Shown: positions 25,344 to 38,788 of the stretch, one piece after another
Layout: each line of letters begins with the position of its first letter
How positions within the stretch are numbered: position 1 is the first letter of the stretch
DNA from: Edolisoma coerulescens
Lineage: Eukaryota > Chordata > Aves > Passeriformes > Campephagidae
Assembly (NCBI GenBank): GCA_013397115.1
Contig: VWZW01006867.1
Coordinates: 2,853,977-2,917,976 of the forward strand
DNA length: 64,000 bases
Reading direction: 5' to 3'
The notes under the pieces: model-generated
The model's input: the letters and a program-made list of their open reading frames with translations, nothing else
Told to the model about the DNA's origin: nothing
The model's database searches: none
Program-made: the position numbers and the translations under genes

Positions 25344-28300
25344 CATCTATTCCCCTCCTACGTTGATTTCACTGTCTCTAGCAGTTTTGGTACATACATC
25401 CTGTACACTATGAATAGAAATGCTGTGTTTTGAGATTCTATTTTCTTGAAGTTATAAGAAGTAAACCGTACTAATTTCTTATACAGAAAATAAAACAAGG
25501 CTTGGGATATTTAGATAAATTCAAAGCCAAGAAGTTACAGTATCTCACCACCTGTTTGGCTTTTCAAAATCTTTTCATTTCAAGATTCACAAAGATAGCA
25601 ATGGATACTACTCATCATCTGAATAAAGAATTAAACACCAGCAGTGCAAAACATATTTACATAAGCATTATAAAAAATAAGCTTTTTATTTTGGTTTTAC
25701 TGTTGAGATGACAGTAATAATAGATGTGAAAAACAAGTGGGAAGTGATTCAGAAAATCTCCATGTAAATTTTATTTGTGAAGATGTTAATATTTTCACTA
25801 AATAGATAGAAGAAAATCACAGTAAGAATTCCAAACATAATTTAAATGCTCAACAATTTCAAGACAAAGCATTTTTCTTTAGGAAAAAAGAAAGTTTCTG
25901 TGAAAGTCTTGCACCAGAAGACTGGTGTCTAAAATTTTAAATTCCAAAAAAAATCTTCTTAGATGTCTTTTTTGGGTTTTTTTTCTGTTGAAGGTAGGAT
26001 TTCACTTCCAGAAGAATTTTATACATACTAAAAAATAATTTAAAATTACTTCCTGTTTTCTATAGTTTATGGCTCTTTTATTTTTTTTTCCTGACTGAAA
26101 CAAATGTGTGATTGCATTCCCCTAATTGCTACTTCTCTCCAATGTGTATAAACTATTATTTTGAGTGTCATTGTTTCTGGATGTATAAATTTCCCATCTT
26201 AAAATAAAAGTTTGCATTTTGGCTGCTCTCTGAGGGCAACTGCAAAATGCTGTAGAACACCACATGTTCCTAAATTAGCTAGTTGGAACATTTTAAGCTC
26301 AGAAAGAATTGTTTTTTCCTTGGCTGAAGAACACAGAAAATTTTTGAATTATTAGAATGAAAAAGATGCAGCTGTGGTCTCTTGGGTGGGAGAGAATGTA
26401 TTTATTTTCTCAAAGAGGGAAAACGAATTTATCGTCTGGATTTGTGTCATTTACACCTAGAGGGAATAGGGAGAACGTGAATAGCCCATCAAAACTGTCG
26501 AAATGTGAATGACATTAGTCACAATCAAGAGCCAGAAGCAGATGAATTTTACCAACAGTGAGACATAGAATGGGATATGTAAAAATAACATAATTACACT
26601 CTGAGAGAGAGCTGGCATAAATGGGCAGACATCCCTCTCCACTGTACGAGACACGCTGAGTCTTTCCTCTTTACAGTGTGCGCTCCTCTGTCCACTGCTG
26701 GCCTTCTCAGCTTTGCCTGCTGTCATTTTGCCCTTCTGCATCATCAAATTTACTGGTCTGGAATTTGTGGATTCTTCCTGAGGCCCCTCTTTAAAAACTG
26801 TCAAATGTGGCACATTCCATCCTTTCAGCACCAAGGTTAGCTGAAATGATACACCACGCACAGCAATTAGTTTAGCAATCATAATTTTAATTTCTTCAGA
26901 CTTTGGGTGAAAAACCCCAGATGTTAGCACAGCTGCAAGCCATTTTCCTTCTATTGCTGTCACTTTACCTTACTTTATAAAAAAGCTGGTCATCTATCAC
27001 CCCATCATCATTTTGGTAGACCACTGGCAACTGCCTTTACTTTTCCTTTTTCCAGATTCAAAACATATTCCTCAGCCAAACTGTGGAACATATATCTTAC
27101 TTTCAGATTTCCCTGCTCACATGCTACCTTTTCTTTCGTAAGTCTCACTGATCCTTCTGTTTAAACACACTGATGTTGAAGAACAGAGGAATGGAATCCC
27201 TTCCATAGGGCTCTTTTTTAATGGTTGTAATACATGTTTTGTAAAAGACAACATAAAACTAAATGCCCTGGGAGCATTTTACCTATTTAACTACTGCCTC
27301 TTAATATTCTTCTAACCAGCTTCCTCAGCCTTATCTAGCTCTAGTTTCTGAAGTTAAGTGCTCCCACAGTGGATATTTTTGTTGTAGCTGTTCTTTTCAG
27401 GACTCTAGCTGTGGATACCTTCAGTTCTGTGTCCCGGCAAGCAGGTTTTGGAAAGGTTTGATCTCTCACATCATGTCAGTACATTTGCACAAACATGTGA
27501 TGTTGCCAAGGGCAGGGGACCAGCAGCATTATGATCTCTTTGATGAAGGGACAGTCCGAGCCTAGAGCTAAGTAAATATACGTTCAGATTGCTTTAGACG
27601 TAAAGAAAATATAAACTGCACAGCAGAAGCATAATGGGACACTTGCTGATCATGTGTCAGTGTCCCATAGTTGCGTATGAAAAATGTGCTTTTTTGCAGA
27701 GTTATCTGTTGCAACACACAGATGCTGTATGTAAACGTAACCTGCAGTTCTATTTTACATCAGGATTTTAATGTTTTACCAAACATAATAAAAGACTGCA
27801 TAATTTTACCCTAAAAATTAATCACTGAATAATTATACAAATTTAAAAGTTTATCATACCAAAACAGGCATTGTCTTAAATGGGATATTTGCTCTAAGAA
27901 ATTTCAAAATTTATCACTTATTATTTACACAGCCAAAGAGGATTTAAGGGGTAAAAAACTTTTTTATCAGTGAATAAAAAAATCACAGAAATGATTTTAA
28001 CATGAGCCTCAGGTACTTCAGTATGTTCCATGGCAGACACCTAAGACTGTGTGACATGAGGACATACTACGGGCAAGCTGACCCAGCTGGCATTGAGCTG
28101 TGGTCCTGAGCAGCTGTGAGCAATTGTGTGCATGAGAATGGCAGGAAGTTAGTGACAAAGAAATTTCATGGGCTTAGTCTTCAATAGTGCTTACCGGTGA
28201 AAATATGTATCATTATCGAATTCCCTCCCTGGGGCTAATTCTGAGAACATTCTGATGCTACTCATGATAGCAGCTGTATATGAGATGTTAAGTTGTGTTA

Positions 28301-29539
28301 GAACTAATATGACAATTCCATTAATTTCAAAATTTACCTAGACGGGTTTCCTTTGACTGAGAAAAATAATAGAAAATAGTAATTCTTCATGGCAGCTTTT
28401 ATTTCATAAAAGTGACTTTAGATTGCATTTTCCTAGGAGACAGCATAATCCTCCCCTTAAAAACATAAGTGATCCCTCTTGGGAAAAATAAAGTGAGGAT
28501 TCAACTCACTCTGTAAGTGAAGGCTTTGAGGACCCATGCTAGACCTCTACAGGGGACAAAAATCCAGGCTTTTGATAATATATTTTGTCATTCCTATTTT
28601 TTTTTTTATATTTTCCCAATAAGACATAAGAAAGCAAAAATATAAGTGCAGTTCTTCTATTTTATGTTGTCTCTGTAGAAAGCTGTACTGTATTCCTGCT
28701 TCAGTTCTGTCATATTTCCATCTGAGTTGAAGAACTGGGCCCCTCTGTTCAACAGCTAAGACTTACTAAATTAAGAGTGAACTGCCTCTTGTTTACTTAC
28801 CTCTGTAAGCAAGAACATGCTCGTATTGCCATCCACCTGTCTGACTGAATACCAAGCAAGCGCTCTAAGGCATTTGGAAAATGTGATCAATTTCTGTTCT
28901 TTATAGTTATTTTCTTCCTGCAGAATTCTCTAGATCTGCTGAGGGCATGGGACACAAGTGAGTGAACATAAGGAGGGTAGCTATTTCTATTTGGGAAGGA
29001 AGGATAAAATTATTAGAAAAGAATCTTTTCATCTGAGTCTTCTAGGCCAGTTTTTCTGACCTAGAAGATTTAGAAAACTTGTGTCCTAAATAAAATTTTT
29101 CATTTAGACTTCCCAAGGTTTTAGTGTGAGAATATTTCAGATATTTTGTAGTTAATTAGGAGTGATATTAACGCTCATGGTGATAAAATGTGGTTAAATA
29201 ATTTTGAAGTCAGGTACTCAGTTAAAATATGCAGAATATGAAGAATGAGAAATGCTATTTGCTAGGCAGGATTAAAGAAATAACTAAGTTTGTGACAATT
29301 ACCCCCAAGGGCTTGAGATGTGTCTAACCTATTTATAACCTTTTCTTCTCCTCTTAAGAAGCAAATCTTTACTGGAAAAATAATGTAATGAAATTCAGCC
29401 TGATGTGGAGAGGTTAGTTTCAGGGACTCTTGTCCCTGCTGGCAAGTGACTCAGATGATAAATTGCCAGTACAAATCATCAGACTGATGCCTGGCAAGAA
29501 CTGAAGCTAACCTTGTTCAGTACTTTTTAATTAAAAGAA

Positions 29540-29552
29540 TTTTTTTTTTTTT
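29540..29552. repeat. Poly(T)13 homopolymer
   Basis: Thirteen consecutive T; no linked retrocopy features seen. Confidence 0.88.
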
Positions 29553-30177
29553 ATTTCTCACGAAGAGTGTTGCAGAAAGAATCAGGCAGAGGGCCTGAGG
29601 AAAGGAAGAAATTGGTCTAGAAGACTCCATTGCATCTCAGCCAAAACTAAGTTCTAATGATAATGATGCTGGGAATGGGAAGGAAGGGGAGAAAATGACC
29701 CTGACTGTTGTAACACAAGCTTCCAGGTAGCTTGCAGACAGCATTCCCCAGATTTTTGTGCAGTTGTTGTAACAATGACAAGGATCAACTCCACTGGCTC
29801 CTATTATACCAAGGTGAGGGGCACAGTCCAATAAAACTTGAAAAAGGAATATTTTTAGTTTAAAGAATTGAATTTAATTCAGACTAGCAAGTGCATGAAC
29901 TTCTTTGGCACAAGCCAAGGGTTTCCATCCAGCAAAATGGCATCCACATCAAAGGAAACTGGGAGCTCTCCAGAGCTGCAGGGAAATCCTAGAGTGCGTT
30001 GAAACAGAAATATTTTGTAAATATCTCAGCTTTGGGAAAGTCTGGTGGTGACACAGCCTCTGTCAGGTTTTCCAGAGGTCTGCTCTTCTGAGTGAGCCTC
30101 CAGGGTCTACAACCAGAGGTATTCCTGCGCAGAAGCACAAGCCTGAAGATATGAGGGACTCCGGAAATGAAAATCTT

Positions 30178-30194
30178 AAAAAAAAAAAAAAAAG
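30178..30194. repeat. Poly(A)17 homopolymer
   Basis: Seventeen consecutive A. There is no AATAAA in the bases just upstream, so it is not convincingly the tail of a processed retrocopy. Confidence 0.88.
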
Positions 30195-30688
30195 CTGTTC
30201 TTTGAATTTATGGAAAATTTCACAGTCAGGTTGCACTTTTGGGAATATCTTCTACTAGTAAGTGGACTAAAATGTCTGAGTCCCCAAATCAGTATTCACA
30301 TATACAGAAAATCCTGTCCTAGTCAATAAAAACCTAGCTGAAGAGCTATATCTGGGCAAAATAATTGCAAAGAGGGTCCTGACTCTTGTTGCTAATAAAT
30401 AAAGAATGTCCTAAATGGTTACCAAAAGGACAGTGGTCTTACTGGGGTTCTGTGAAACTGAAAAAAAAAATTAAACTGTCTAATGTAATAAGTAATTCAG
30501 GCAGATCTCTTGAGACAGCAAAACAGCAAATATTCAGTAAGGTTAAACTTTCAGTGAAGTTCATATTCTATTGCAGTGCTTCCCTGTTTATGCAGGCTGT
30601 TTAACCTTCTGGAGTACATAACCTGTTACATGCCAGGGCAAACCATTAATGTGAGAAGCTACAGCAGCCTGTCAGTCTCTTTTCATAT

Positions 30689-30760
30689 AAAAATAAAAAT
30701 AAAAATAAAAATAAAAATAAAAATAAAAATAAAAATAAAAATAAAAATAAAAATAAAAAT
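30689..30760. repeat. (AAAAAT)12 hexanucleotide microsatellite
   Basis: Twelve exact copies of AAAAAT (72 bp) with no interruption, which suggests a young and length-variable locus. It encodes the alternating Lys-Ile run seen in the plus-strand frame 30576-30914, which is therefore not a real protein. Confidence 0.97.
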
Positions 30761-31998
30761 GCAATCCTTTGGTATTGTTTCAGCCAATTTCTTCAGGCAC
30801 TGGGTGACTAAAAAACAGTGCTGGATGAGATGGGTGCTTATTTTCACTGCTGTGTTTTCCTTTTTTTCTATTGCTGCTGTTGTGTGCAGAGATGAACAGA
30901 AAGAGCTATGGTGAATGTTGACTGATCAAGGGAATGAGTTGGGTATCCTTTTTCTTTCTCTAATTAGGCTGAGTCAACTCATTTTTTCATTACTTCATTA
31001 TTAGAAGGTGTGATTAGATTCAAATCTAGTTAGAATAATTGATTTCATTTTTATTAACATATTTCAATGAACTATTTTATTTTATTGTATTATTAAGGCT
31101 CATACAGAGGAAGATAGTATTTCTCTCTAACTTTGTTAAGTATATTACTTGATTCTTTTTCCTGAAAGATCTCAAAATATCATTAAAGTTAAATTTCTAT
31201 CTTTTTCTTTTCTTCTGTCCATTTTCCAAAATGTCCTTTTACTCAATCAGTGCTTAAAAGGAGTGAGAATTTTGCCTCAAATGTGTGCATTAAGAAAGCC
31301 TTTCATCTCTAATATGATTTATTTAAAATACGTAATTAATTCTCAAAGAGGACTTTCAACCTTTTGTTGTCACTGTTCTTTTTAAAATATTGTGAAGATC
31401 AATCTTGCATCCTTTCAAAGTCAGAACTTAAAAGTCATAGAAAAGATATTACTATGTTTTTAAAGTAAAAGACCATATCCACACCAAGTTGGTATTTCAT
31501 CATATAATGACCTTAAACTTTTGTCAAAGCCAAAATGTGAGAAATTTAAAAATGGGAAAGATATACCTAGACTAAATGCTGGCAGTGAGGGTGGAGGGTT
31601 GACTGAAAGAAGAAATATCAACTTCTTCAGGACAGCTTGCTACTGCTAGCAAGGAGACTATATCCGAAAACAGAAGCCAGAAGCCATCGGAGAGACCTTT
31701 GGGAGATGTCAGGAGCCAGAGTGCTCTCACCAGGCCTCTGACTTGACCATGAAGGTTGTAGCACCATGCTTAGCGATTCACAGCATCCAAGGATCTTCAA
31801 AGCTACAAAGTGTTCCCTTTTAGAGACCCTCTGTGGTAACTAATGTAACAGCAGTGGCTGGCAACTTCTGTCAGCTTTCACCGTTTAATAACATCCAAGT
31901 GAGAATCAGAGACAGAGGCCAGAGACTAAAGAACATGAAGAAATAAGTTTAAAATTATTAGATAAAAACTTCTGTAGTGCCAGAGATATATAAACCCC

Positions 31999-32301
31999 CT
32001 AGGAGTGTACTGAAGAATCAAATAGTGCCTCTGTATGTGTAACTATGTAAATGTGCCATTTACACCTCTTCCTCTCAAAGGTTCCAGGAGTTTCATCCGG
32101 TCTACACTGGCTGTTGGAGGAAATTCTTTGGGAATGAGCCAATACAGTCTCCTCTTCATAGTTCTTCCTACTTTTGCTTCCAGCAGCCCTGTTTTTTCGT
32201 GGTAAGTCCCGTTTGGGCCACTTTTGTTCATGTCTGTACAACTCCACTGGGGTTTCAGGAGGCAGCGTCTTGCTGTAGCCTAACGTCAGGTACTCTGACA
32301 T
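31999..32301 (-). other. Unrecognised basic 100-codon frame
   Basis: An ATG-started minus-strand frame (ATG at 32299-32301) ending at 31999. The predicted product is hydrophilic, rich in Lys, Arg, Glu and Pro, with no membrane segment. Its composition is less A+T-driven than other frames here, which is the only reason to list it. The frame is also open for about 18 codons upstream of the ATG, to a TAG. A second minus-strand frame (32043-32231) overlaps it. A TATATAAA word lies just beyond its 3' side at about 31986-31993 on the plus strand. I recognise no family. It may be a fragment of a decayed mobile element or chance. Confidence 0.12.
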
Positions 32302-32440
32302 CTCTGTGAGGAGGTTGGAGTCTGTGGGTCCTCTATAACTTCCATAACCTCCTAACTAAAGGGCTAATACTGTCCCTGCCTAGTCTGAGAGGGAGAAGGT
32401 GGGATCCTCTTGTCCAGGCAGGGGACCTGACTAGAATATA

Positions 32441-32474
32441 CTGTGGCACAATTTTGTCTGTGGCACATTTTTGT
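32441..32474. repeat. 17-bp tandem duplication
   Basis: CTGTGGCACA(A/T)TTTTGT occurs twice head to tail (32441-32457 and 32458-32474) with one mismatch. Confidence 0.88.
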
Positions 32475-35400
32475 TTTTTCAAAGGAAGACACTGTAGAAA
32501 GTAGACAGTGGGTCCTGATACAGGGGCAACCCTCCCCCAGCTTGTGTCCAATGAAATTAATGTTCAGAATTCCAGAAGTGTTGCAGACCAAAAATTTCAG
32601 ATTATTCTTAGGGCATCCAGGAGAGATTCCTATTGTCACTGACTGGTGCAGGGGTGGAACAAATGTCTATGACTGAGGCACACCTTTATAGAAAATAAAA
32701 TACTGCTTCATGACCAAAGATGTCAAATGTCACACCATAGAACTGGGCCCTTTCATGTCCTTGGCCATGGATTTTGTATGAGATCTCTATGGCATAAGTG
32801 GTTTCTGGTGAGGTATCCCACAGTTTTTCAAGTGCCATAAGGGACATTTCTGAGAGCAGATCAAGTGAACATGCTGACAGCTGACTTCAGTCTGAGTACC
32901 TTTCATATCAAGAAACGATGGGAAAAAAAAGAAGAAAAAGTTAAGTGCTCTGGAAAATTAAGGCTGGATTTGCAAACTTAAAGGGCACTTTCAATAATTT
33001 GGGGAGTTTAAAATCCGTGTCTCTGCATTTCAGTTACTTGGCTACGGAATGGGGTGATTCACACTGCCTAATTTCACAAGAGAAACTCATCCATATTTAT
33101 AAAGCACTTCAGACAGTTTCATGTGGAAAGCCCTGATGATGAAGTTTGCCAGCCTCCTCTAATGTAGGTCCGTGCAGAGAAAGATAACTTGCTGCTCACA
33201 TAAGATACTCTGTCAGGTGCAGAGGCACAGGTCTGTGAAGGAGATCCAATGTGTCCAACCTTGCTGGTGACACACACAGGTGTCAGTATGATGCAATGTG
33301 GTAACAGTTCTGTTTTTTTCTCACACTTTCTAATCTGAAAAATTGTGCGCAAGAAATACGGTTAATGGATTTTTAATATTCCAAAAAGAAATAATGGCAA
33401 GCTATGTAGAACTAGAATTAAATTTTCTGATACAAGTAGATAAAATAATTTGAAGCTGTCATTTGAATGGATTAGAATTAAATAAGCAGAGTGTTAATTT
33501 CTTTTTGTCCCCTTTACCTACCTGTAAAATGGATATGATGCCTACTCTCACAAACATAATACTTATTGATGATTGTGATGCACTTTAAACAGCCTGTTTA
33601 AACTGCAAAAGGCATCCATACAGAAATTAATCATTTCTCTAGTCAGTCTAGACTTAACTGATGTGTGGAGAATAAGACCAGAGGCTATACCATGAATAGC
33701 AATGATATGTACAGACTGAGTAACTCCTTGTTCATTGAATGAGACAGAAAACAATAAAATATGGTAATTTAATTAAAGCTACATCACAGTGCAAAGGCAC
33801 AAGGGATGAAGAGTCCTACATAGTCTAGCTTAGCTTCTAAAACTTTGTCCTTCTGGTTTTGCAAGCTGAATACTCTTCTAACATTTATGGGGACTTTCAT
33901 TGTGGTTTTATTTTTTTTTGTCACGTCATTACTACTTGTTGAACCTCAGTTCCTGTTTTGTGCTTTTCTGATGGTCCTCTACAGCAATCCATGTGGCTTG
34001 CAGTTCCATTTATTTCCCATCTAAAGTGGTGAATCTAGAGAAATAAGAGGTATGATGCTGCCTACAGCATCCCAGCTCTTCCTGGGCCCAAGAAGTATGG
34101 TAAACACTCCTGTAGATAATTCAACACAGGGAAATACAAGACAGTTAATGCAGCTGTACTCAACACACTGTAGCAACAGAACTGGAGCACTCCCAATTGT
34201 GTGAATACATCTTACCTGACAGTAGGTTTCTTTTTTAAATAAACTACCAACAAAAGCCAGTGATTATGCTCTCCAGTGCCATTTAGCCTTGACTACACTG
34301 GTGAATTGATGGGCATGATTACTCACTGTAAAAAAGCAAGCAAAGAAGAAAACTCAAAACCAAACTCCAAAACCAAGAGCTAGATCACAACCGTAGTTGA
34401 TGGTAAAAAGGAATCCAGAAATAGCCTGTGTCTTTTCATCAGGTCACAAATTTATCCAAACCACAGAAATGAAATAATCAGGCCTTATTGGAAGTAGTGT
34501 TTTCACTAAAGTTTATTTTATAAATACAAACTCCTTGAGGCTAGAATTAATCTTTCTTGCCTTGAACAAATTCAGCTTGTCTATGCCTCAAACATATCCA
34601 ATGGCTTAATGGGAACATGAAATAAAACACAGTTTATCTTCAGAAAGGTAAGAAGTGGAACAGTGTGGAAGAACGCAAATCCTAGAAACTGGAAATAATG
34701 CAGCAAGATAACAGTGGTCAGGGAAAAAGGGAAAGAGCAGTAAAGAGACCAAGCCATCTCCTCTCTGTGTTCCTTAGAGATTGCTCTGAGGTATTGTCTT
34801 CAGAAACGGCAGACAAGGCAGGCGTACAAACGAGCAGGCTGTACAGCAGAGGTTTGCCCCCATTTTGTAAACAAGTTACCAAAAAGCTCTTGTCAGAGGC
34901 TCCAGGCTGTTAGAGCCATCCACCGTGGTGGTAGGCTGGCAGAAACAAGCTGAGCTGTGCTCTTCACTGCTGGCACAACCGCTGTGTGAGTGTGAGGAGT
35001 GATGTCGGTCTGCGGGCACATCATCATGCTGATGGCAGGACAACAGCTGCTGGACCTTCTTGTCAGAGAGGTACAGCCCTCCTTGGCTGCCTTTTCATTA
35101 CCTCTTGCTGAAGTGGGCACTCCTGGAGCATCCCTTGGCATCAGCTTTTGTTCACAAGAGTAGTACCTTCGTAGACCAGGGATCTAAGGTTGGAGAGGTT
35201 TGCTGGGAAGCTTCATCTCTGAGATTTTATGTAACATATTCATTTGTGTTAAAAGGCTGTTTCTGTAAGAGGTAGCATTTATTGTCATTAAGATATTTGA
35301 CAAATTGTAGGTCACACTGGACTCTATATGTCTCCTTGCCATCTGATTTAAATAAAAAACCAGATTATTTTAGAACTTAAGATGTAGAATTTCTGTTTAT

Positions 35401-37876
35401 TTGCAGAGAGTCCGTGGTGTATTACTTTGGTCACTGGTTAATCACCTGTCACTTTAAATGCTTGTGAAAAAAAAACCCCAAACCTGAGACTGAGTGGGAT
35501 TTGTCCATTTCTATTAATTATTTTTAACACCTAAATATGTGAAAGATTAAGTTACCTTTGAAACAAAAATTGACACTTTTGAAATCCCGATAGATCTTGT
35601 AAAAACCTGATAAGAATTGAGGTAAGATTACCAGTACTAATCCTGTAGGACATTGATGTTTTCAAATACCATAAGGAGACAGAGAAAAAGGAGAATTCCA
35701 GAACATTTGAATATCTCTCAGAAAGCAAGGCTCCCTATGAGCAGCTCACAGCTCTCTGCCTTGGCAACCTGCCAAAGAGAGAATCCAATTGCAAGTTTTG
35801 CTCCTACCCCTCAGTGGGACACGCTCTAGCAACCCAGGGAGTCAGGCTACAGCAGAGGAAAAGAAATGTGGTTTAGCATGTCTGCCACAGCTCCTAGCTA
35901 CCTCAGGGACTCAGGCTCAGCTGAAAAGAAATGGTTCTTGTCGGGAAACTTGCTCATTTTAGCAGTTGTGTCTAACTCATGACATATTGATTCCACATTG
36001 TGTTTTCTGGTGAGACCATCCTATTTGTTTCTTGTCAGATGTTTGCAGGGAGCTGAGGGACTGTTGCAGCAGCAAAGGATGTCTCTTTTGGCCAGGTCTT
36101 GGTTATTGAAAACTGCCTCATCCCGATGTGTCAGCTTTTTGTCTTCATTTGGTTTTACTTGAAATCTAATCCCTGTTCATATTCAGACTGTGGTTTATCA
36201 CATCAAAGCCAAGTGAGAGTGAAGAGCTGTTAGAATAATTTTCTACAGTAATCATTCATAGGCACAAAACTGCTGTTAAATTCCCCAAGCATAGCAATTC
36301 TGACAGTAGTCCTATCAGACTTACACTGGTTCCTGTGTCTGATAAGCAACTGATGATGTTATTTCTAACTTCCCTCTGTTTAGGCATCCTACTGTAAGCA
36401 GACTGCAATCCTGCTGGCAGGAATCATGCGTGTCATGAACTCATTTCTCATTTTGTCATGCTGTTTATCTGTATCAACATCTTGTAAAATTGAAGACAGC
36501 TGGGATGTTATTTCAATATTTAATCTTTAGATTTTTGGAAAACTCCTGCCCACCTCTAGCCAAAATGAATCCTCACAGGCCCTTCAAACATCCCAGTATG
36601 CTTATGATTGATATGAAGTGGGGAAAAAAATCTACTAATGAAGAACATTGGTAAACTGTGAATTTTCCAGAATGTCTTCTTCCTTATGTGTATTCTGCAG
36701 TCTGCAGGCAGATCCAAGCTTCATCTGGTGTTGAAAGGAATGTCTACAAACGGGTTCCTTTATCCTGAAAGATTTTTTTTTTTCTGGAAATATGACTGTT
36801 CTTCAGATTGATGGGAGGTTTGTCTGTTTGTGTTTGGTTGGGGTTTTTTTCTAATGTATCATGAAGGGGAAGAAGTAACCATGGGAAATCTCCTTTAAGG
36901 TCACTTTCAAAACAGCTTGAGAAATGGTAATTTTTCAAAATCTGTGTTACTTTTAGGTTCATCTCGCACAAAAATCTGAGATGAAATCCAAGGTCCATTC
37001 GCATCTCTACCTTAATCTAGTAATTCATTGCTTACCTCTGAATGCCTTAGAATTCATCCCTTTTATACATTCCCATTTGCAAACCTTTGTACCCCAGTAC
37101 CAAGACTACGTGTCAGGATGTTCCTGCCCAAAGGGAGCTGTGGAGCTCTGTTGGGGAGGCTGCAGTGCCCGCAGCTGAAATGGGTGCAGCAAGTCTTTAT
37201 CGAGGCACAAACTCAAGCTGCTCTGTGCTGTGTAAGGTGCTAGAGAAAAGCTTTGAGATGGAGCAGAGAGAAGTGTGGCACTTTTTTCTCTCTCAGGCTG
37301 TGTCCCTGGATTTTAAGAAAACTTTTCTGTGATGCTTTGCCTTTTCTTTTTTAAAGATTTGAATTTGTGTGTATTAGCCCAACAGTCTCCAGCACTTGCA
37401 AGGAGGGCAAATGCCCCTAGGTCCAAGTGGATAAAGCGCATACCTTAGGGAAGGGAGAATTTCCAGTAGCAAAAGTTTTGATAGCAACCTAAATGTGATT
37501 GTGGTAACAATGGAGCTACTGCAAGCATGGAAAATGGCAGGCACAGTCTTCTGAATTCATGGGTTGTTAACAAGCAAATGCAGAATTGTTACACTAGTGA
37601 ACAAAGTGTTAAGGAAATAATACATAAACTCAGAATTACAGTAGTGTATGCATGTGGGACACAGGGGTTCAATTCTGAATTCAGTTCCTGAATTTTGGGC
37701 TTTAACTGTGTAACTGAGAAACTCAAACTCTGCAGTTACAACATCCCTCCCCCAGCATCAGTTAGCACTTTACTCCATGTAATGCCAGTAACTGATTGAA
37801 AGGCTTGGATATGGATTATTAACCCTACCCAAGCCTGTGGAATGATAGAAATTTGTGTGTTATCTGTATGATAGCT

Positions 37877-37904
37877 TTTGTTTGTTTGTTTGTTTGTTTG
37901 TTTG
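37877..37904. repeat. (TTTG)7 microsatellite
   Basis: Seven exact TTTG units followed by T6. On the minus strand it produces the Lys-Gln-Thr-Asn repeat in frames 37736-37996 and 37860-38120, which are artefacts of the repeat. Confidence 0.95.
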
Positions 37905-38788
37905 TTTTTTGTCTCTGAAATAATTCTCCTTATCACAAAACTTCCTGTGTGTCCCAGTTTCTTCAGGATGACTTTTGTCAAGAGTTTTATCCACATCTGT
38001 CTCTGTCTGTGACATTATCCAGCTCCATGCACATGGAAGGTCACACTTCCAACCTTGTTTAAGCGCACAAGTTATTAGAGCATTTCTTATCATATAAAAT
38101 AAGTCACCTGAAAAGAGCACTTTGCTTCACAAGTGCTGCTTAAAAAGTTCAATGTTTTCATAGCATATATTGTAGCATTCAGTGCAACATAGTCTCCCAC
38201 AGAGCTTCCCTTTTCACTTGCCTTTAACTATTGCTTTCCATTCTCGTTTGCCCTTATGGCAACATTTTGCTTCAGATTGCATCATAATATATAAGCTGTG
38301 CTAATGGGACAACTTCCATGGATTTTGACCTCCTGTACTGAAAACAGTAGAAAGCAAAAGCAGAGGGCATAAGCAGTCATTGGGAAAAAATTCAGCAATT
38401 CTGTATTTTCTTGTACCAGACACCTACTAGTTCTGTAGAAGTCATCTTTGTGAAAGGTGAATAATTACTTCCTCCAGCTGATTCTTTGCTGTTTTGCAGT
38501 TAATACCTTTTCATTCTCTTCCCCTCTTTTGCAATATGCAAAGTTTCTTCTCTTACCATATAAATTGTGATTACAGGCTAGTTGGCAAATTTGGGATACA
38601 TTTTAGATGACTGATAACTTTCATATTCCATTTCAGAGCTTTCTAATTGACACTCACATTTTCATTTTCATCTGAGCAACCATAACTTCTTTCTCTACAG
38701 ATGTGCTGTTAATCTCCCAGCAGTTCAATGTGGTTTTGATAAAGGCTGTAATATTTATTTTTATATGAGCAGAGTTGTGTTGTGTCAA

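Larger units (their letters stand above)
24522..30688. other. Unique A+T-rich DNA, no recognised gene
   Basis: No gene recognised. The longest frame is 168 codons on the minus strand (26457-26963), GTG-started and without a known domain. Homopolymers occur at 25330-25343 (T14), 29540-29552 (T13) and 30178-30194 (A17). Confidence 0.5.

Noticed and set aside
26457..26963. 168-codon minus-strand frame
   Set aside because: It starts with GTG; the first internal ATG comes about codon 28. No recognisable domain; a hydrophobic C-terminal run is common in A+T-rich chance frames. No support beyond length.
30576..30914. Protein with a Lys-Ile repeat
   Set aside because: The repeat is simply the (AAAAAT)12 microsatellite read in frame.
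37660..37680. GGGTTCAATTC resembling a tRNA B box
   Set aside because: No A box or cloverleaf arms at the right spacing; not a tRNA or a tRNA-derived SINE.
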